From positions 1-64,000 of the forward strand of contig NZ_JBIRCY010000025.1 of the NCBI RefSeq assembly GCF_044326205.1: 64,000 nucleotides of DNA, in the 5' to 3' direction. The stretch's first letter is position 1, and each line of letters begins with the position of its first letter. The notes under the pieces are model-generated. The model had not been told where the DNA came from, did not search any database, and worked only from the letters and a program-made list of their open reading frames with translations. This document shows, one piece after another, positions 26,554-35,888 of this stretch. Source of the stretch: Kumtagia sp044326205. GTDB lineage: Bacteria; Pseudomonadota; Alphaproteobacteria; Rhizobiales; Rhizobiaceae. A program made the translations under genes and the position numbers.

Positions 26554-29500
26554 ATGCGCAAGTTCGTGGGGGCACTGGCGGCAGGGTTGATGCTTGGCTG
26601 CGCCAGCATCGCAATCGCCGATCCGGTTCCCCGCAACGCCCCCGCCGCCGGGTCCGTCATCGCCCGCAAGACCGGCGAGGAAGTGCGTTTCATCGACGTC
26701 AGCTTGTGGCGCGGCGTCGACATTCATCAGGACCTGCTGGCCGGCGACGAACTGCGCACCAACGCACTGGGAAGCCTCGCCGTTCTCTTCGCCGACAACA
26801 CCCAGGTCCGGCTCGGCCGCAACACCGTCATGGTGGTGAAGGAGATCAACCCCGGCGCAGACTCCCGCTTCAGCCTGGAGAGCGGCAGCATCTGGGCGCG
26901 CGCCGAGCGCGGCGGCGAGGGCCTCGTCATCGAGACGCCGGCGGCGGCAGCCGCTATCCGTGGCACCGACTGGACGATGACGGTCGTCGGCGACCGCACC
27001 TCGCTCACCGTGCTCGAGGGCAAGGTCGAACTGTCGAACGCGCTTGGCTCGGTCACTGTGGTGCCCGGCGAGGCGGCCTCGGCCAGGATCGGCCAGGCGC
27101 CGACCAAGACGGTGATCGTCGCGCCGGACGACCGCGAGCAGATGCTGTTTTATCTCTCGCTGCGCGACAGTTTTTTGATCCTCCCGGCCTCGCCGCTCTC
27201 CAGCCGCGAGATGCGGGAGGAGCGGTCGAAGATCGCCGAAATCCCGGAGGCGGCGCGCACGGGCGAGCAATGGCTGACGCTGGCCGAGGTGGCGCTGTCC
27301 TATGACGGCCGCGCCGCTGCAAAACGCGCCGCCGACCAGGCGCGGGCCTTCCGCCTGGCGCCAGCCCAGCGCGCCCGTCTCGACCTGGTCGACGCCATGA
27401 TCGCGGCTTCGGAAAAGCGCTACGCCGACGCTATCCCATTGTTCTCCCGCGCCGCGCCAAGATTGTCCGGAAGCCGGCGAGCCATGGCAGACTATGGCGG
27501 CTATTTCTCGCGCGCGCTGGTCAATCCCGATCGCATCGAGCAGCCGCCGAGCGGTGAGGCCAGCGGCCCGGCCGGTGCCGTCGCCGCCGCCTGGACGGCG
27601 GGTTTCCTGCAGGACATTCCGGCCGCGATAAAGATCGTGCGCCGTGCCGAGCAGCGTTATCCCAACGACCCGACCCTGCCGGCGGTGCGCGCGCAGCTTG
27701 CTATCCTGGTCGACGACCGCCCGCAGACCGAGGAGGCGATCCAGCGCGCGCTGGCGCTCGACCCCGACGATCCGACCGCGCTGGAGGCCCGCGCCCGCTA
27801 CCGCGTGGTGGTGCAGAGCGATCTCGAAGGCGCGCTGGCCGACGCCACCCGCGCCTCCGAACTCATGCCCGGCTCGACCTCTGCCTGGAACCTGCTCGGC
27901 CTTGTGCTGAGCGCCCGCGACGCCGAGCGTGAGGCCGAGGCAGCATTCCTGAAAGGTGTGGAACTCGACCCGCAGGACCCGTTGGCCCGCGCCAATCTTG
28001 CGCTGCTTTATCTCGACCAGGGCCGCGTTGCCGAAGCCAAGGCGGAGATCGACACGGCGATGGCGGAAGACCCATCCTTCGATATCGGGTTGGTGGCGCG
28101 CGGGCGCTACCACATTCAGACTGGCGAGATGGATAGGGCGGTGCAGGATTTGCTGGCTGCCTCGACCGCCAATCCAGCTTACGCGAATATCCTTCTCTTG
28201 CTAGCCGCCGCCTACTACGAGAAGGGTGACAAGGAACCCGCAGAACAGGCGCTGCAAAACGCCAACAGGCTCGACCCCAACGACCCGGTTACGGCGTCCG
28301 CCGAAGTTGCGATCGCGGCGAACGAATATGATTCCGACCGCGCCATCCGCGCCGCCCAGGAAGCGCTGAAGCGGGCACGGGCGCGCGGCGGCGACTACGC
28401 GGCGCTGAGCGCCAGCCGCGACCAGGGCTCGACACTGAATTCGGCCTATCGGCTGCAAGGGCTCGACGCTTGGGGCCGCTTTTATGGAGACGTGGTCTTC
28501 GATCCGTTTTCCGCCAGCGCGCTCGCCGATCAGGCGATCGCCGGCAGCCCGAATCCATTCACCACCAGCGGCGACTATGATGGGCAGACGGTCGGCGAGC
28601 CGGTCGTTGCCGATTCGGCGTTGTCCTCCTTATTTCAGGGCCTGTTGCTCGATCCGCAGATGCTTGCCGGCCGCTCCCGCGGCGCCAATTTGATCAACCG
28701 GCCTTTCATCGAAGGCGCGATCCAGGGCGGCGCTCTCGGGGGTGACGCCAGTGGCTGGACCGGCGAAGCCGAGGTGAAGGGCTATCTCGCCTACCCGTTC
28801 CCGATCAGCTTCTACGGCCAATTCACCAAGCGCGATACCGAGGAGTCGCGCGGCGAGATTCAGCCTGATGCGAGCCGAACTTCCACGGAGTTCGATCTGC
28901 TCGACAAGACGGTTGGCGGCTTCGGCTATCTGACGCTCAGCCCGACTCCAAACGACAACATCGTCCTCTTTGCCTCTGTCCAGGACAATGAGGATGATCT
29001 CAGTAACGGATTGACGGTCTATGTTCCGCCGATTGGGCTGCCAGTCACGCCCAACACATCCGGCTTGGATTCTCTCTCCTTACTCGGCTCCACATACGAT
29101 CGCACCGTTGACGACCGCACTGGCGGCTATGGCGCTGCCTGGAGCCATACCTTTGGGTATCGGAATGTTGTGAGCGCAGGTGTGTTCGCGTCAGGCTTCA
29201 AACGTCGCAGCCTTGAGACGGCCAGGTTCCTTTTCCTTATCAACGACGAGTTCCTGCTATCTGGTCTCGGGGAGCAACAGGTTAAAACCGACAGCGATTC
29301 AGTACTCGGTAGCGTGAACCACACGCTGGGAATTGGCGACCTGACTTTGCGCTATGGCGCAGAGGGCGGAATGCTCAAGCAGAACCGCACTGTATCGGAC
29401 CTGATATATATTCCGGGTGTATCGCGGGACCAGGTCACTACGGAAACCGATTACGACCTAACCACGGGCCGCATTTACGCCGACACTCTCTACGACATCA

Positions 29501-30282
29501 CGCCCAACCTTAAGGTGGAAGCGGGTTTATTCGGTACAATGTTCGAGGGCGCGGCGCTCAACGAAATCCGCGCGGAGCCGCGCGTCGGTGCCGCCTGGGC
29601 GCCGTTCGAGGGTCACTGGCTGCGTGTCGGCTATATCGAGGAGAGCAGCGCGCTCAACGCCTTCACGCTGGCGCCGGTCGGGGTAATGGGTATGCAGGCG
29701 AACCAGGCGCCGCTGGACATCGGCGGCAAAAGCAGCACCTTCGCGGCGCGCTGGGAGGCGCAATGGTCGGATCATCTGTTCACCGCAGTCGACTACCAGC
29801 ACCAGGAGCTCGACGATCTCGCCATTCCCGTCCCGCTCACGCTCGACCAGATCTCGCTCACCGAGGGTCGGATCGACCGCGTCAGCGCCACTGCAAACCT
29901 TTGGCTGACGCACGGCTTCGGCGCCTTTGCCACCTTCGCCTATGCGAATTCGGAGAACCGCGATCCGACGAGCCTGAGCTATGGCGGCCTGATACCGTAC
30001 GTGCCGGAGCAGATGGCCAGGCTGGGCCTGACCTGGGTCAGCACGGCGGACGTCAAGGTCACCGTGGCAGCAAGCTATGTCGGTGAGCGCTCCGGCGGCG
30101 ATTCCGGGATCATGCTCGATCCCTACTGGACCGCGGACGCCTTCCTCACCTGGGAACCGTTGGATAAGCGTTTCGAACTCGAGCTCGCCGCTTACAATCT
30201 GTTCGATGAGGAGTTCGAGGTGGCGCCCAATACGCCGGGCTGGGGCCGCGTCTTCACCGGCTCGCTGAAAATGCGGTTCTGA
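26554..30282 (+). CDS. FecR domain-TPR-outer-membrane beta-barrel protein
   Basis: About 1242 residues from the ATG at 26554, which gives a clean signal peptide (MRKFVGALAAGLMLGCASIAIADP); a start at 26494 would bury it. Residues about 30-180 form a FecR domain (GDELRTNALGSLAVLFADNT, SGSIWARAERG, TPAAAAAIRGTDWTM, VLEGKVEL). About 230-640 hold TPR repeats (for example ALALDPDDPTALEARARY, GVELDPQDPLARANLALLY). From about 730 the protein is rich in alternating beta strands like a TonB-dependent receptor barrel, with a C-terminus YNLFDEEFEVAPNTPGWG and final Phe (LKMRF). No plug domain or TonB box was seen. The stop is one base before the CHASE2-cyclase start, so the two are co-transcribed. Confidence 0.75.
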   Translation: MRKFVGALAAGLMLGCASIAIADPVPRNAPAAGSVIARKTGEEVRFIDVSLWRGVDIHQDLLAGDELRTNALGSLAVLFADNTQVRLGRNTVMVVKEINPGADSRFSLESGSIWARAERGGEGLVIETPAAAAAIRGTDWTMTVVGDRTSLTVLEGKVELSNALGSVTVVPGEAASARIGQAPTKTVIVAPDDREQMLFYLSLRDSFLILPASPLSSREMREERSKIAEIPEAARTGEQWLTLAEVALSYDGRAAAKRAADQARAFRLAPAQRARLDLVDAMIAASEKRYADAIPLFSRAAPRLSGSRRAMADYGGYFSRALVNPDRIEQPPSGEASGPAGAVAAAWTAGFLQDIPAAIKIVRRAEQRYPNDPTLPAVRAQLAILVDDRPQTEEAIQRALALDPDDPTALEARARYRVVVQSDLEGALADATRASELMPGSTSAWNLLGLVLSARDAEREAEAAFLKGVELDPQDPLARANLALLYLDQGRVAEAKAEIDTAMAEDPSFDIGLVARGRYHIQTGEMDRAVQDLLAASTANPAYANILLLLAAAYYEKGDKEPAEQALQNANRLDPNDPVTASAEVAIAANEYDSDRAIRAAQEALKRARARGGDYAALSASRDQGSTLNSAYRLQGLDAWGRFYGDVVFDPFSASALADQAIAGSPNPFTTSGDYDGQTVGEPVVADSALSSLFQGLLLDPQMLAGRSRGANLINRPFIEGAIQGGALGGDASGWTGEAEVKGYLAYPFPISFYGQFTKRDTEESRGEIQPDASRTSTEFDLLDKTVGGFGYLTLSPTPNDNIVLFASVQDNEDDLSNGLTVYVPPIGLPVTPNTSGLDSLSLLGSTYDRTVDDRTGGYGAAWSHTFGYRNVVSAGVFASGFKRRSLETARFLFLINDEFLLSGLGEQQVKTDSDSVLGSVNHTLGIGDLTLRYGAEGGMLKQNRTVSDLIYIPGVSRDQVTTETDYDLTTGRIYADTLYDITPNLKVEAGLFGTMFEGAALNEIRAEPRVGAAWAPFEGHWLRVGYIEESSALNAFTLAPVGVMGMQANQAPLDIGGKSSTFAARWEAQWSDHLFTAVDYQHQELDDLAIPVPLTLDQISLTEGRIDRVSATANLWLTHGFGAFATFAYANSENRDPTSLSYGGLIPYVPEQMARLGLTWVSTADVKVTVAASYVGERSGGDSGIMLDPYWTADAFLTWEPLDKRFELELAAYNLFDEEFEVAPNTPGWGRVFTGSLKMRF

Positions 30283-30283
30283 G

Positions 30284-32236
30284 ATGGCGCCCGGCGACGC
30301 CAGGCGCCGGCTCCGGCAACTGGCCATCATCGTCCCGCTGGTCGCGGCGGTTGTCATCGCCGCTTCGTTCACCTCGCCCTGGCGGCTGATCGAACTGAAG
30401 ATTTTTGACTATTTTTCCACGGTCGCCCCGCCGTCGCCGACCGAAAAGTCGCCCATCATCGTCGCCATCGACGAACCGTCCATGGCCGAGATCGGCCGCC
30501 GCTGGCCTTGGCCGCGCGACCTGCATGCAGCGCTGGTCCGGTCGCTGCGCGCGGCCGGCGCGAAGGCGGTCGGCCTCGACATCATCTTTGCCGAACCCTC
30601 GGCCGCGGCCGGTGATGCGGCGCTGGCCGCGGCGCTCGGGCCGGATGTCGTGCTGGCGGCCGACGAAACCATCATCCGCACGCCGCAGGCCGACCAGCGC
30701 ATAAGGGTGGAACCGCTGCTTGCCCTTACCGAAGCCGGCGCAAGACCCGGCGTCGCCTCTGTCGTGCTGGACGGCGACGGCATCGTCCGTCGCATGCCGC
30801 CCTATGCCGACGGTTTTGCCACGCGCCTGCTGGCAGCAACGGGCGTGGCGCCCGGCCGTCCGCCGGCGGATGCGCTGATCCAGGCTTTCGGCCCAGCCCG
30901 CACTTTCCCAACGGTCTCCTACTACCAGGCGCTCGATCCGAAGAATTTTCTGCCGGAAAACATTTTTCGCGACCGCATCGTCATCGTCGGCCTCTCCATG
31001 CAGTCCGCCTCCGGCATCGATACCGGCGGCGCGGACGTCTTCGCCACCCCCTACACGGTGCGCAGCCGCACTCTGGTCGCCGGCGCCGAGCTGCAGGCGA
31101 CCGTGCTCGACAATCTGGCGCGCGGCCTGTTCGTCGTGCCCGCCTCGGCCCTACTGGCTGGACTTGCAACCGGCCTCGCGGCGGTCCTTGCTGGCCTCGC
31201 CGTCTGGCGGGGCACCGGCTACGTCACGGGCGTGGTGTCCGTGGCGACGATCCTGTTGTTTTTCGGCTTGAGTTTCCTGGTCCTGCACTATGGCCGCTTC
31301 TATCTCGCTCCGCTGGCTCCCTCGCTCGCCTTTGCCGGCGTGGCCGCCATCCAGAGCGCGCGCGACTATGCCGCCGAGCGCCGCCGCCGCATGCGCGTCA
31401 CCCGCGCCTTCTCGCAATATCTGTCGCCAGTGCTGGTCGAGCGGCTGGCGGAAGACTCCGCAAATCTGAAGCTGGGCGGCGAGCGGCGCGAACTCACCGT
31501 CCTGTTCTGCGACGTGCGCGGCTTCACCACCATTTCCGAAGAGATGAAGGACGATCCGGAAGGCCTGACGCGGCTGATGAACCGGCTGCTCAACCCGCTC
31601 TCGGACGTGATCCTCCAGGCCGGCGGCACCATCGACAAATACATCGGCGATGCCATCATGGCCTTCTGGAACGCCCCGCTCGACGATCCTGACCATGCTG
31701 TCCACGCCATAGAAGCCGCGCTCGCCATGCTGAAGGCGGTGGACGCGCTCAATGTCGAGCGCGAGGCCGAAGCCGACATTTTTGCCAAGAAGCCGCATCC
31801 GCTGAAGATCGGCATCGGCATCAACACCGGCGATTGCGTGGTTGGCAATATGGGCTCCGACTTCCGCTTCAACTATTCGGCGCTGGGCGACGCGGTGAAC
31901 CTCGCCTCGCGGCTGGAGAGCGAGACCAAGGCGTTCGGCGTGTCGATCCTGGTTGGCGAGGAGACGGCGCGCCATGCCGGCGGAAAGATCGCGCTGGCCG
32001 AACTCGACAGTGTCCGTGTCAAGGGCAAGTCCGAGGCCGTCGGCGTCTCGACGCCGGTGCCCGAAGCCTCGCCCGAGGCGCTGGCCGAGCATGGGGCTTT
32101 TCTGGCCGATGTGCGCATGGGAAGGTCGACCAGCCTCGACCCGCGCTTCGAAAAACTGTCCAAAACCCTGCCGCGCGTGGAGGGGTTTTACCGGCTGTTG
32201 AAGCAGCGGTTTTCGGATCGAGGGGAAGTCGGATAA
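30284..32236 (+). CDS. CHASE2-domain adenylate cyclase
   Basis: The 650-residue membrane protein has an N-terminal transmembrane helix at about 12-30, an extracytoplasmic CHASE2 sensor at about 35-280 (FDYFSTVAPPSPTEKSPIIV, WPWPRDLHAAL, GLDIIFAEPS, RIVIVGLS), three helices at about 285-356, and a class III cyclase domain at about 400-580. Catalytic residues are visible: metal-binding Asp410 (LFCDVRGFT) and Asp456, Lys452 in DKYIGDAIMAFW for adenine recognition, and ALGDAVNLASRLE with the second adenine-contacting Asp and the Asn and Arg transition-state residues. ATP rather than GTP is therefore the expected substrate. CHASE2 is a periplasmic sensor, and the FecR-TPR-barrel protein encoded one base upstream is its likely partner. 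Confidence 0.9.
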   Translation: MAPGDARRRLRQLAIIVPLVAAVVIAASFTSPWRLIELKIFDYFSTVAPPSPTEKSPIIVAIDEPSMAEIGRRWPWPRDLHAALVRSLRAAGAKAVGLDIIFAEPSAAAGDAALAAALGPDVVLAADETIIRTPQADQRIRVEPLLALTEAGARPGVASVVLDGDGIVRRMPPYADGFATRLLAATGVAPGRPPADALIQAFGPARTFPTVSYYQALDPKNFLPENIFRDRIVIVGLSMQSASGIDTGGADVFATPYTVRSRTLVAGAELQATVLDNLARGLFVVPASALLAGLATGLAAVLAGLAVWRGTGYVTGVVSVATILLFFGLSFLVLHYGRFYLAPLAPSLAFAGVAAIQSARDYAAERRRRMRVTRAFSQYLSPVLVERLAEDSANLKLGGERRELTVLFCDVRGFTTISEEMKDDPEGLTRLMNRLLNPLSDVILQAGGTIDKYIGDAIMAFWNAPLDDPDHAVHAIEAALAMLKAVDALNVEREAEADIFAKKPHPLKIGIGINTGDCVVGNMGSDFRFNYSALGDAVNLASRLESETKAFGVSILVGEETARHAGGKIALAELDSVRVKGKSEAVGVSTPVPEASPEALAEHGAFLADVRMGRSTSLDPRFEKLSKTLPRVEGFYRLLKQRFSDRGEVG

Positions 32237-32335
32237 GGCGCGGCTGCAGTCGCCCGCATGAATCCCGCCGCCCGGCATCGCCGCCGTTGCGGACCACCGC
32301 CCCGCCGCGCTACGGTGAAGCCAGGGAGAGACATC

Positions 32336-33523
32336 ATGAACATCAAATCGCAGACTGCCGGCGAAATCGCCATTCCGTTCGATCACGAAAAGCTCGACCG
32401 CCTGATGGAAGCAGCCGGGCTGGACATTCTGGTCGCCACCTCGAAGCACAACGTCCAGTATCTGCTTGGCGGCTACAAGTTCATCTTCTTCGCCGCCATG
32501 GACGCCATCGGCCACAGCCGTTACCTGCCGGTGCTGGTCTATGAAAAAGGCCGGCCGGAAAACGCCGCTTACATCGCCAACAAGATGGAAGGAGCGGAGC
32601 ATGCCAACCGTCCGTTCTGGACGCCGACCTTCCAGCCCGCGACCTGGAGCAGCATCGACGCGGCCAACCTCGCGGCCGAGCACATCCGCAAACTGGCAAA
32701 ACCCGGTGCACGCATCGGTATCGAGCCACCCTTCATGCCGTCGGACGCGCATGCCGTTTTAGAAAATCTCGGCAACAGCATTGCGCTGGTCGACGCCACG
32801 TCGACCTTCGAGCGCCTGCGCGCCGTGAAGACTCCCGAAGAACTGTCAAAGCTCAGAGCGGCCTCGGAACTGATCACGGATTCCATGCTGGCCACGATCG
32901 AATGGGCGAACGAGGGCTCGACCAAGACCGAGATCATCGAGCGGCTGCGCCGGGAAGAGACGAAGCGCGGCCTGCATTTCGAATATTGCCTGCTGACGCT
33001 GGGCTCCAGCCACAACCGCGCCGCCTCGCCGCAGGCGTGGAAGAAGGGCGAGGTGCTGTCGATCGATTCCGGCGGCAATTATCACGGCTATATCGGCGAC
33101 CTCTGCCGCATGGGTGTGCTCGGCGAACCGGATGGCGAACTGGAGGACCTTCTGTCGGAAATCGACGGCGTGCAGCAGGCCGCCTTCGCGAAAATCCGTG
33201 CCGGTGCTTTCGGGGGCGACCTCGTCGCCGCTGGCGAGACGGCTCTCAAGGCTTCACCAAGTGCCGCCTTCACCGATTTTTTCGCCCATGGCATGGGTGT
33301 CATCACCCATGAAGCGCCGTTCCTGATGACCAATCATCCGGTCGCCTATGAAGGCGTCGACGCTGAAAAACCGCTGGAGGCCGGCATGGTGCTCTCGGTC
33401 GAGACCACTATGCTGCATCCCTCGCGCGGCTTCATCAAACTGGAGGACACTTTGGCCGTCACCGACACGGGCTACGAGATGTTCGGCGAGCGCGGCCGCG
33501 GCTGGAACAGGGGCGGCCGGTGA
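32336..33523 (+). CDS. M24-family metallopeptidase (Xaa-Pro peptidase/creatinase-like)
   Basis: 395 residues from ATG 32336 (MNIKSQTAGEIAIPF), which follows AGGGAGAGACATC; an upstream extension to 32258 is Arg/Pro-rich and unlikely. The N-terminal creatinase-like domain occupies about 25-160. The C-terminal pita-bread domain has the metal ligands in SIDSGGNYHGYIGDLCR, FFAHGMGVITHE, MVLSVETT and FIKLEDTLAVT. Family members cleave X-Pro dipeptides or hydrolyse creatine, ectoine and similar amidines. The exact substrate is not evident. It follows the cyclase on the same strand but about 100 bases away. Confidence 0.85.
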   Translation: MNIKSQTAGEIAIPFDHEKLDRLMEAAGLDILVATSKHNVQYLLGGYKFIFFAAMDAIGHSRYLPVLVYEKGRPENAAYIANKMEGAEHANRPFWTPTFQPATWSSIDAANLAAEHIRKLAKPGARIGIEPPFMPSDAHAVLENLGNSIALVDATSTFERLRAVKTPEELSKLRAASELITDSMLATIEWANEGSTKTEIIERLRREETKRGLHFEYCLLTLGSSHNRAASPQAWKKGEVLSIDSGGNYHGYIGDLCRMGVLGEPDGELEDLLSEIDGVQQAAFAKIRAGAFGGDLVAAGETALKASPSAAFTDFFAHGMGVITHEAPFLMTNHPVAYEGVDAEKPLEAGMVLSVETTMLHPSRGFIKLEDTLAVTDTGYEMFGERGRGWNRGGR

Positions 33524-33530
33524 CTCGCTC

Positions 33531-34448
33531 CTAAACCCGGTTCCGGTTCAAGGGATTCCACCGCACCTTGCCGAGGCGGATACGCTCGCGAGCAACCGTA
33601 AGCAGCCCCGATCCCGCGATCACGGCGAGCCCGGCCACCGCCCAGGCATCGGGCTCCTCACTGAATAGCAGCGCACCGATCACCACCGCCCAGACGATCT
33701 GGGAATACTGTGTGGAAGCGAGCTGGTTTGCGGGCGCAAAGCGCGTTGCCCGCAGCAGCACGATGTGGCCGCTCGCCGAAAACACGCCGGCAACCATCAG
33801 GACGGCCGCCTGCTGCAGTGTCGGCAGGGTGACGGAAGTGAAGGCCATCGCGGCAGCGTTGAACACGAGCACATAGACGATCAGGAAACCCAGCATCGTC
33901 GTCTGTTTCTCGTGGTTGGCGAGCGAACGCATCAGCACGACGGTGACAGCCCCGAGGAGCGCCAACACGATCGAGGCGAAATGCCCGAATTCCAGAGTGC
34001 GGAAACCGGGCCTCACGACCAGCAGCACCCCGGCGAAACCGGCGACAACGGCGAACCAGCGCCACGGGCCGACCTGCTCCTTGAGGAAGACGATCGACAG
34101 CACCGTCACGAACAGCGGAGCCAGGAAGATGATCGCATAGACCTCGGCCAGCGGGATCGAGGTGAATGCGACGACGCTTAGAACGCTGGAAGCCACGCCG
34201 AGAACGGCGCGCCCCTGCACCGCCCATGGGCGCCGCATCCGCCAGAACTCGGCCCATCGCTCATGTTTCGGCTTCGCGAGAAATATGCAGGTGCCGGACA
34301 CGAGCGTCAGGAAGAAGCCGATCTCGAAGACGGAAAGCTTGCCGCCGAGCGCTTTGATCGCCGCATCGCTCCACGAATAGGTGGCGTAGGCGATGAGCGC
34401 CAGCAGAATACCATTGTTCACGGAGGTACTTTCGAGCGAACCGGCCAC
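33531..34448 (-). CDS. EamA/DMT-family transporter
   Basis: The 305-residue protein has about ten hydrophobic helices in two EamA repeats (first half NGILLALIAYATYSWSDAAIKAL, second half FASIVLALLGAVTVVLMRSL). Such proteins export or exchange metabolites across the inner membrane. It is convergent with the M24 peptidase gene and on the same strand as the cupin and PEP-hydrolase genes 100 bases upstream. The substrate is not predictable from the sequence. Confidence 0.88.
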   Translation of the reverse strand: MAGSLESTSVNNGILLALIAYATYSWSDAAIKALGGKLSVFEIGFFLTLVSGTCIFLAKPKHERWAEFWRMRRPWAVQGRAVLGVASSVLSVVAFTSIPLAEVYAIIFLAPLFVTVLSIVFLKEQVGPWRWFAVVAGFAGVLLVVRPGFRTLEFGHFASIVLALLGAVTVVLMRSLANHEKQTTMLGFLIVYVLVFNAAAMAFTSVTLPTLQQAAVLMVAGVFSASGHIVLLRATRFAPANQLASTQYSQIVWAVVIGALLFSEEPDAWAVAGLAVIAGSGLLTVARERIRLGKVRWNPLNRNRV

Positions 34449-34545
34449 CGTCCGGAGGGGACAGGCCGAATCGAACTTTACAATCTCGCAACGTCCGGTG
34501 CTTGGTCCAGACGCAAACTTGTCCTTGAATTTCTGTTGCCGAGAG

Positions 34546-34965
34546 TCATTCGCCGCCGGGCGGCAGCAACCTGAAATCCGGCAGGTCGCGCAGCGCCAGT
34601 TCCGGGCCGACTGGCGAATACACGACGAAAAGCTGCATTGGCCCGTCGCCGGTGTTCAGCGTCGAGTGAAAACGGCTTTCCGGGACGAAGATTGTGCAGC
34701 CCGGACCGACCTTTTGCGTGACCGGATTGCCCTGTTCGTCCTCGACCATCTGTTCACCGTTTCCGGAGATAACGAAGATGATCTCCTCAGCGCCCGGATG
34801 GTTGTGACGGGAATGGCCCTGGCCGGACGGCAGGTCGACCACGCCGCCGGAGAAACGCTTTGCGCCATTGACCTCCGGCGCCACCGTCAGCGCCAATCTT
34901 CCCCAGTCGAAGCCGAATGCCGTCACGTCCTTCGGGTAGACGAACACCTTTGATCTATCGCTCAT
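34546..34965 (-). CDS. Cupin-domain protein
   Basis: The 139-residue single-domain cupin has conserved motif 1 (GQGHSRHNHPGAEEIIFVISG) with the metal-binding His/His/Glu and motif 2 (GPGCTIFVPESRFHSTLNTG) with the final His. The metal-binding set looks complete. It starts four bases from the end of the PEP-hydrolase-family gene, so they form an operon and may act on one small molecule. Small cupins like this act as isomerases, dioxygenases or ligand sensors, and the sequence does not decide which. Confidence 0.85.
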   Translation of the reverse strand: MSDRSKVFVYPKDVTAFGFDWGRLALTVAPEVNGAKRFSGGVVDLPSGQGHSRHNHPGAEEIIFVISGNGEQMVEDEQGNPVTQKVGPGCTIFVPESRFHSTLNTGDGPMQLFVVYSPVGPELALRDLPDFRLLPPGGE

Positions 34966-34969
34966 CGCC

Positions 34970-35833
34970 TCATCCCTTCTTTTTCTTTGCCGGCTTCGCG
35001 GCCTTGCCGACCGCTAGCGCCTTGAAGTCTGCGGTCTGCTTAGCAATCGCCGCCTCGGCCGGCAGGCGTTCCATGGAAGAAGCGCCGTAGAAGCCGTGCA
35101 GTCCCTCGACCCGCTCCAGCACGTAGCGCGCATCGTCAGGCATTGAGATCGGCCCGCCATGGCAAAGCAGGATCACGTCCTTCCGTACCGAGCGCGCGGC
35201 ATCGGCGATAGCCTCGATCTCCCCGATGCAGTCGTCCAGCGATTTCGCCGACGTTGCGCCGATCGTGCCGCCGGTGGTGACGCCCATATGCGCCACTACG
35301 ATGTCGGCGCCGGCCTTGGTCATCGCCTTCGCCTCGTCGGTGTTGAAGACGTAAGGCGTGGTCAGCAGATCAAGCTTGTGCGCCTCGGCGATCATGTCGA
35401 CCTCCAGCCCAAAACCCATGCCGGTTTCCTCGAAACTCTGGCGCATGGTGCCGTCGAACAGGCCGATGGTCGGAAAGTTCTGCACGCCGGAAAAGCCGAT
35501 GTCCTTCAGTTCCGCCAGGAAACGTGGCATCAGCACGAAGGGATCGGTGCCGTTGACGCCGGCAAGCACCGGCGTCTTCTTGACCACCGGCAACACCTCG
35601 ACCGCCATCTCCTTCACGATCTCGTTGGCATTGCCGTAGGCGAGCAGGCCGGCGGCGGAGCCGCGGCCCGCCATGCGGTAACGGCCGGAATTGTAGATGA
35701 TGATGAGGTCGATGCCACCGGCCTCCTCGGACTTGGCCGACAGGCCGGTGCCCGCGCCGCCGCCGACGATCGGCACGCCGTCGGCGATCATCTTGCGGAA
35801 TTTTTCGAGGATCTTCTTGCGCGGGATGGCCGT
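34970..35833 (-). CDS. Phosphoenolpyruvate hydrolase-family TIM-barrel protein
   Basis: 287 residues from ATG 35833 (MTAIPRKKILEKFRKM), preceded by GAGGGA; the longer frame to 35875 overlaps the divergent promoter. It contains VPIVGGGAGTGLSAKSEE, DLIIIYNSGRYRM, VLAGVNGTDPF, FPTIGLFDG, ADIVVAHMGVTTGG and LLCHGGPI, which match the PEP_hydrolase family (PF09370), often found in catabolic clusters with UPF0261 proteins. The C-terminus is a Lys-rich tail. It is divergent from a TetR regulator with only 55 bases between the starts, so that regulator probably controls it. Confidence 0.85.
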   Translation of the reverse strand, partial: TAIPRKKILEKFRKMIADGVPIVGGGAGTGLSAKSEEAGGIDLIIIYNSGRYRMAGRGSAAGLLAYGNANEIVKEMAVEVLPVVKKTPVLAGVNGTDPFVLMPRFLAELKDIGFSGVQNFPTIGLFDGTMRQSFEETGMGFGLEVDMIAEAHKLDLLTTPYVFNTDEAKAMTKAGADIVVAHMGVTTGGTIGATSAKSLDDCIGEIEAIADAARSVRKDVILLCHGGPISMPDDARYVLERVEGLHGFYGASSMERLPAEAAIAKQTADFKALAVGKAAKPAKKKKG

Positions 35834-35888
35834 CATTTTTCCCTCATACGACTGTTGTAATTTTTTGAGACGCACGTATCATATTGAT

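Noticed and set aside
26416..28113. A 565-residue minus-strand ORF opposite the FecR-TPR gene
   Set aside because: The plus strand has a signal peptide, FecR and TPR motifs; the minus frame has none.
31151..32752. A 533-residue minus-strand ORF across the cyclase and peptidase starts
   Set aside because: It covers two well-supported plus-strand genes and shows no family signature.
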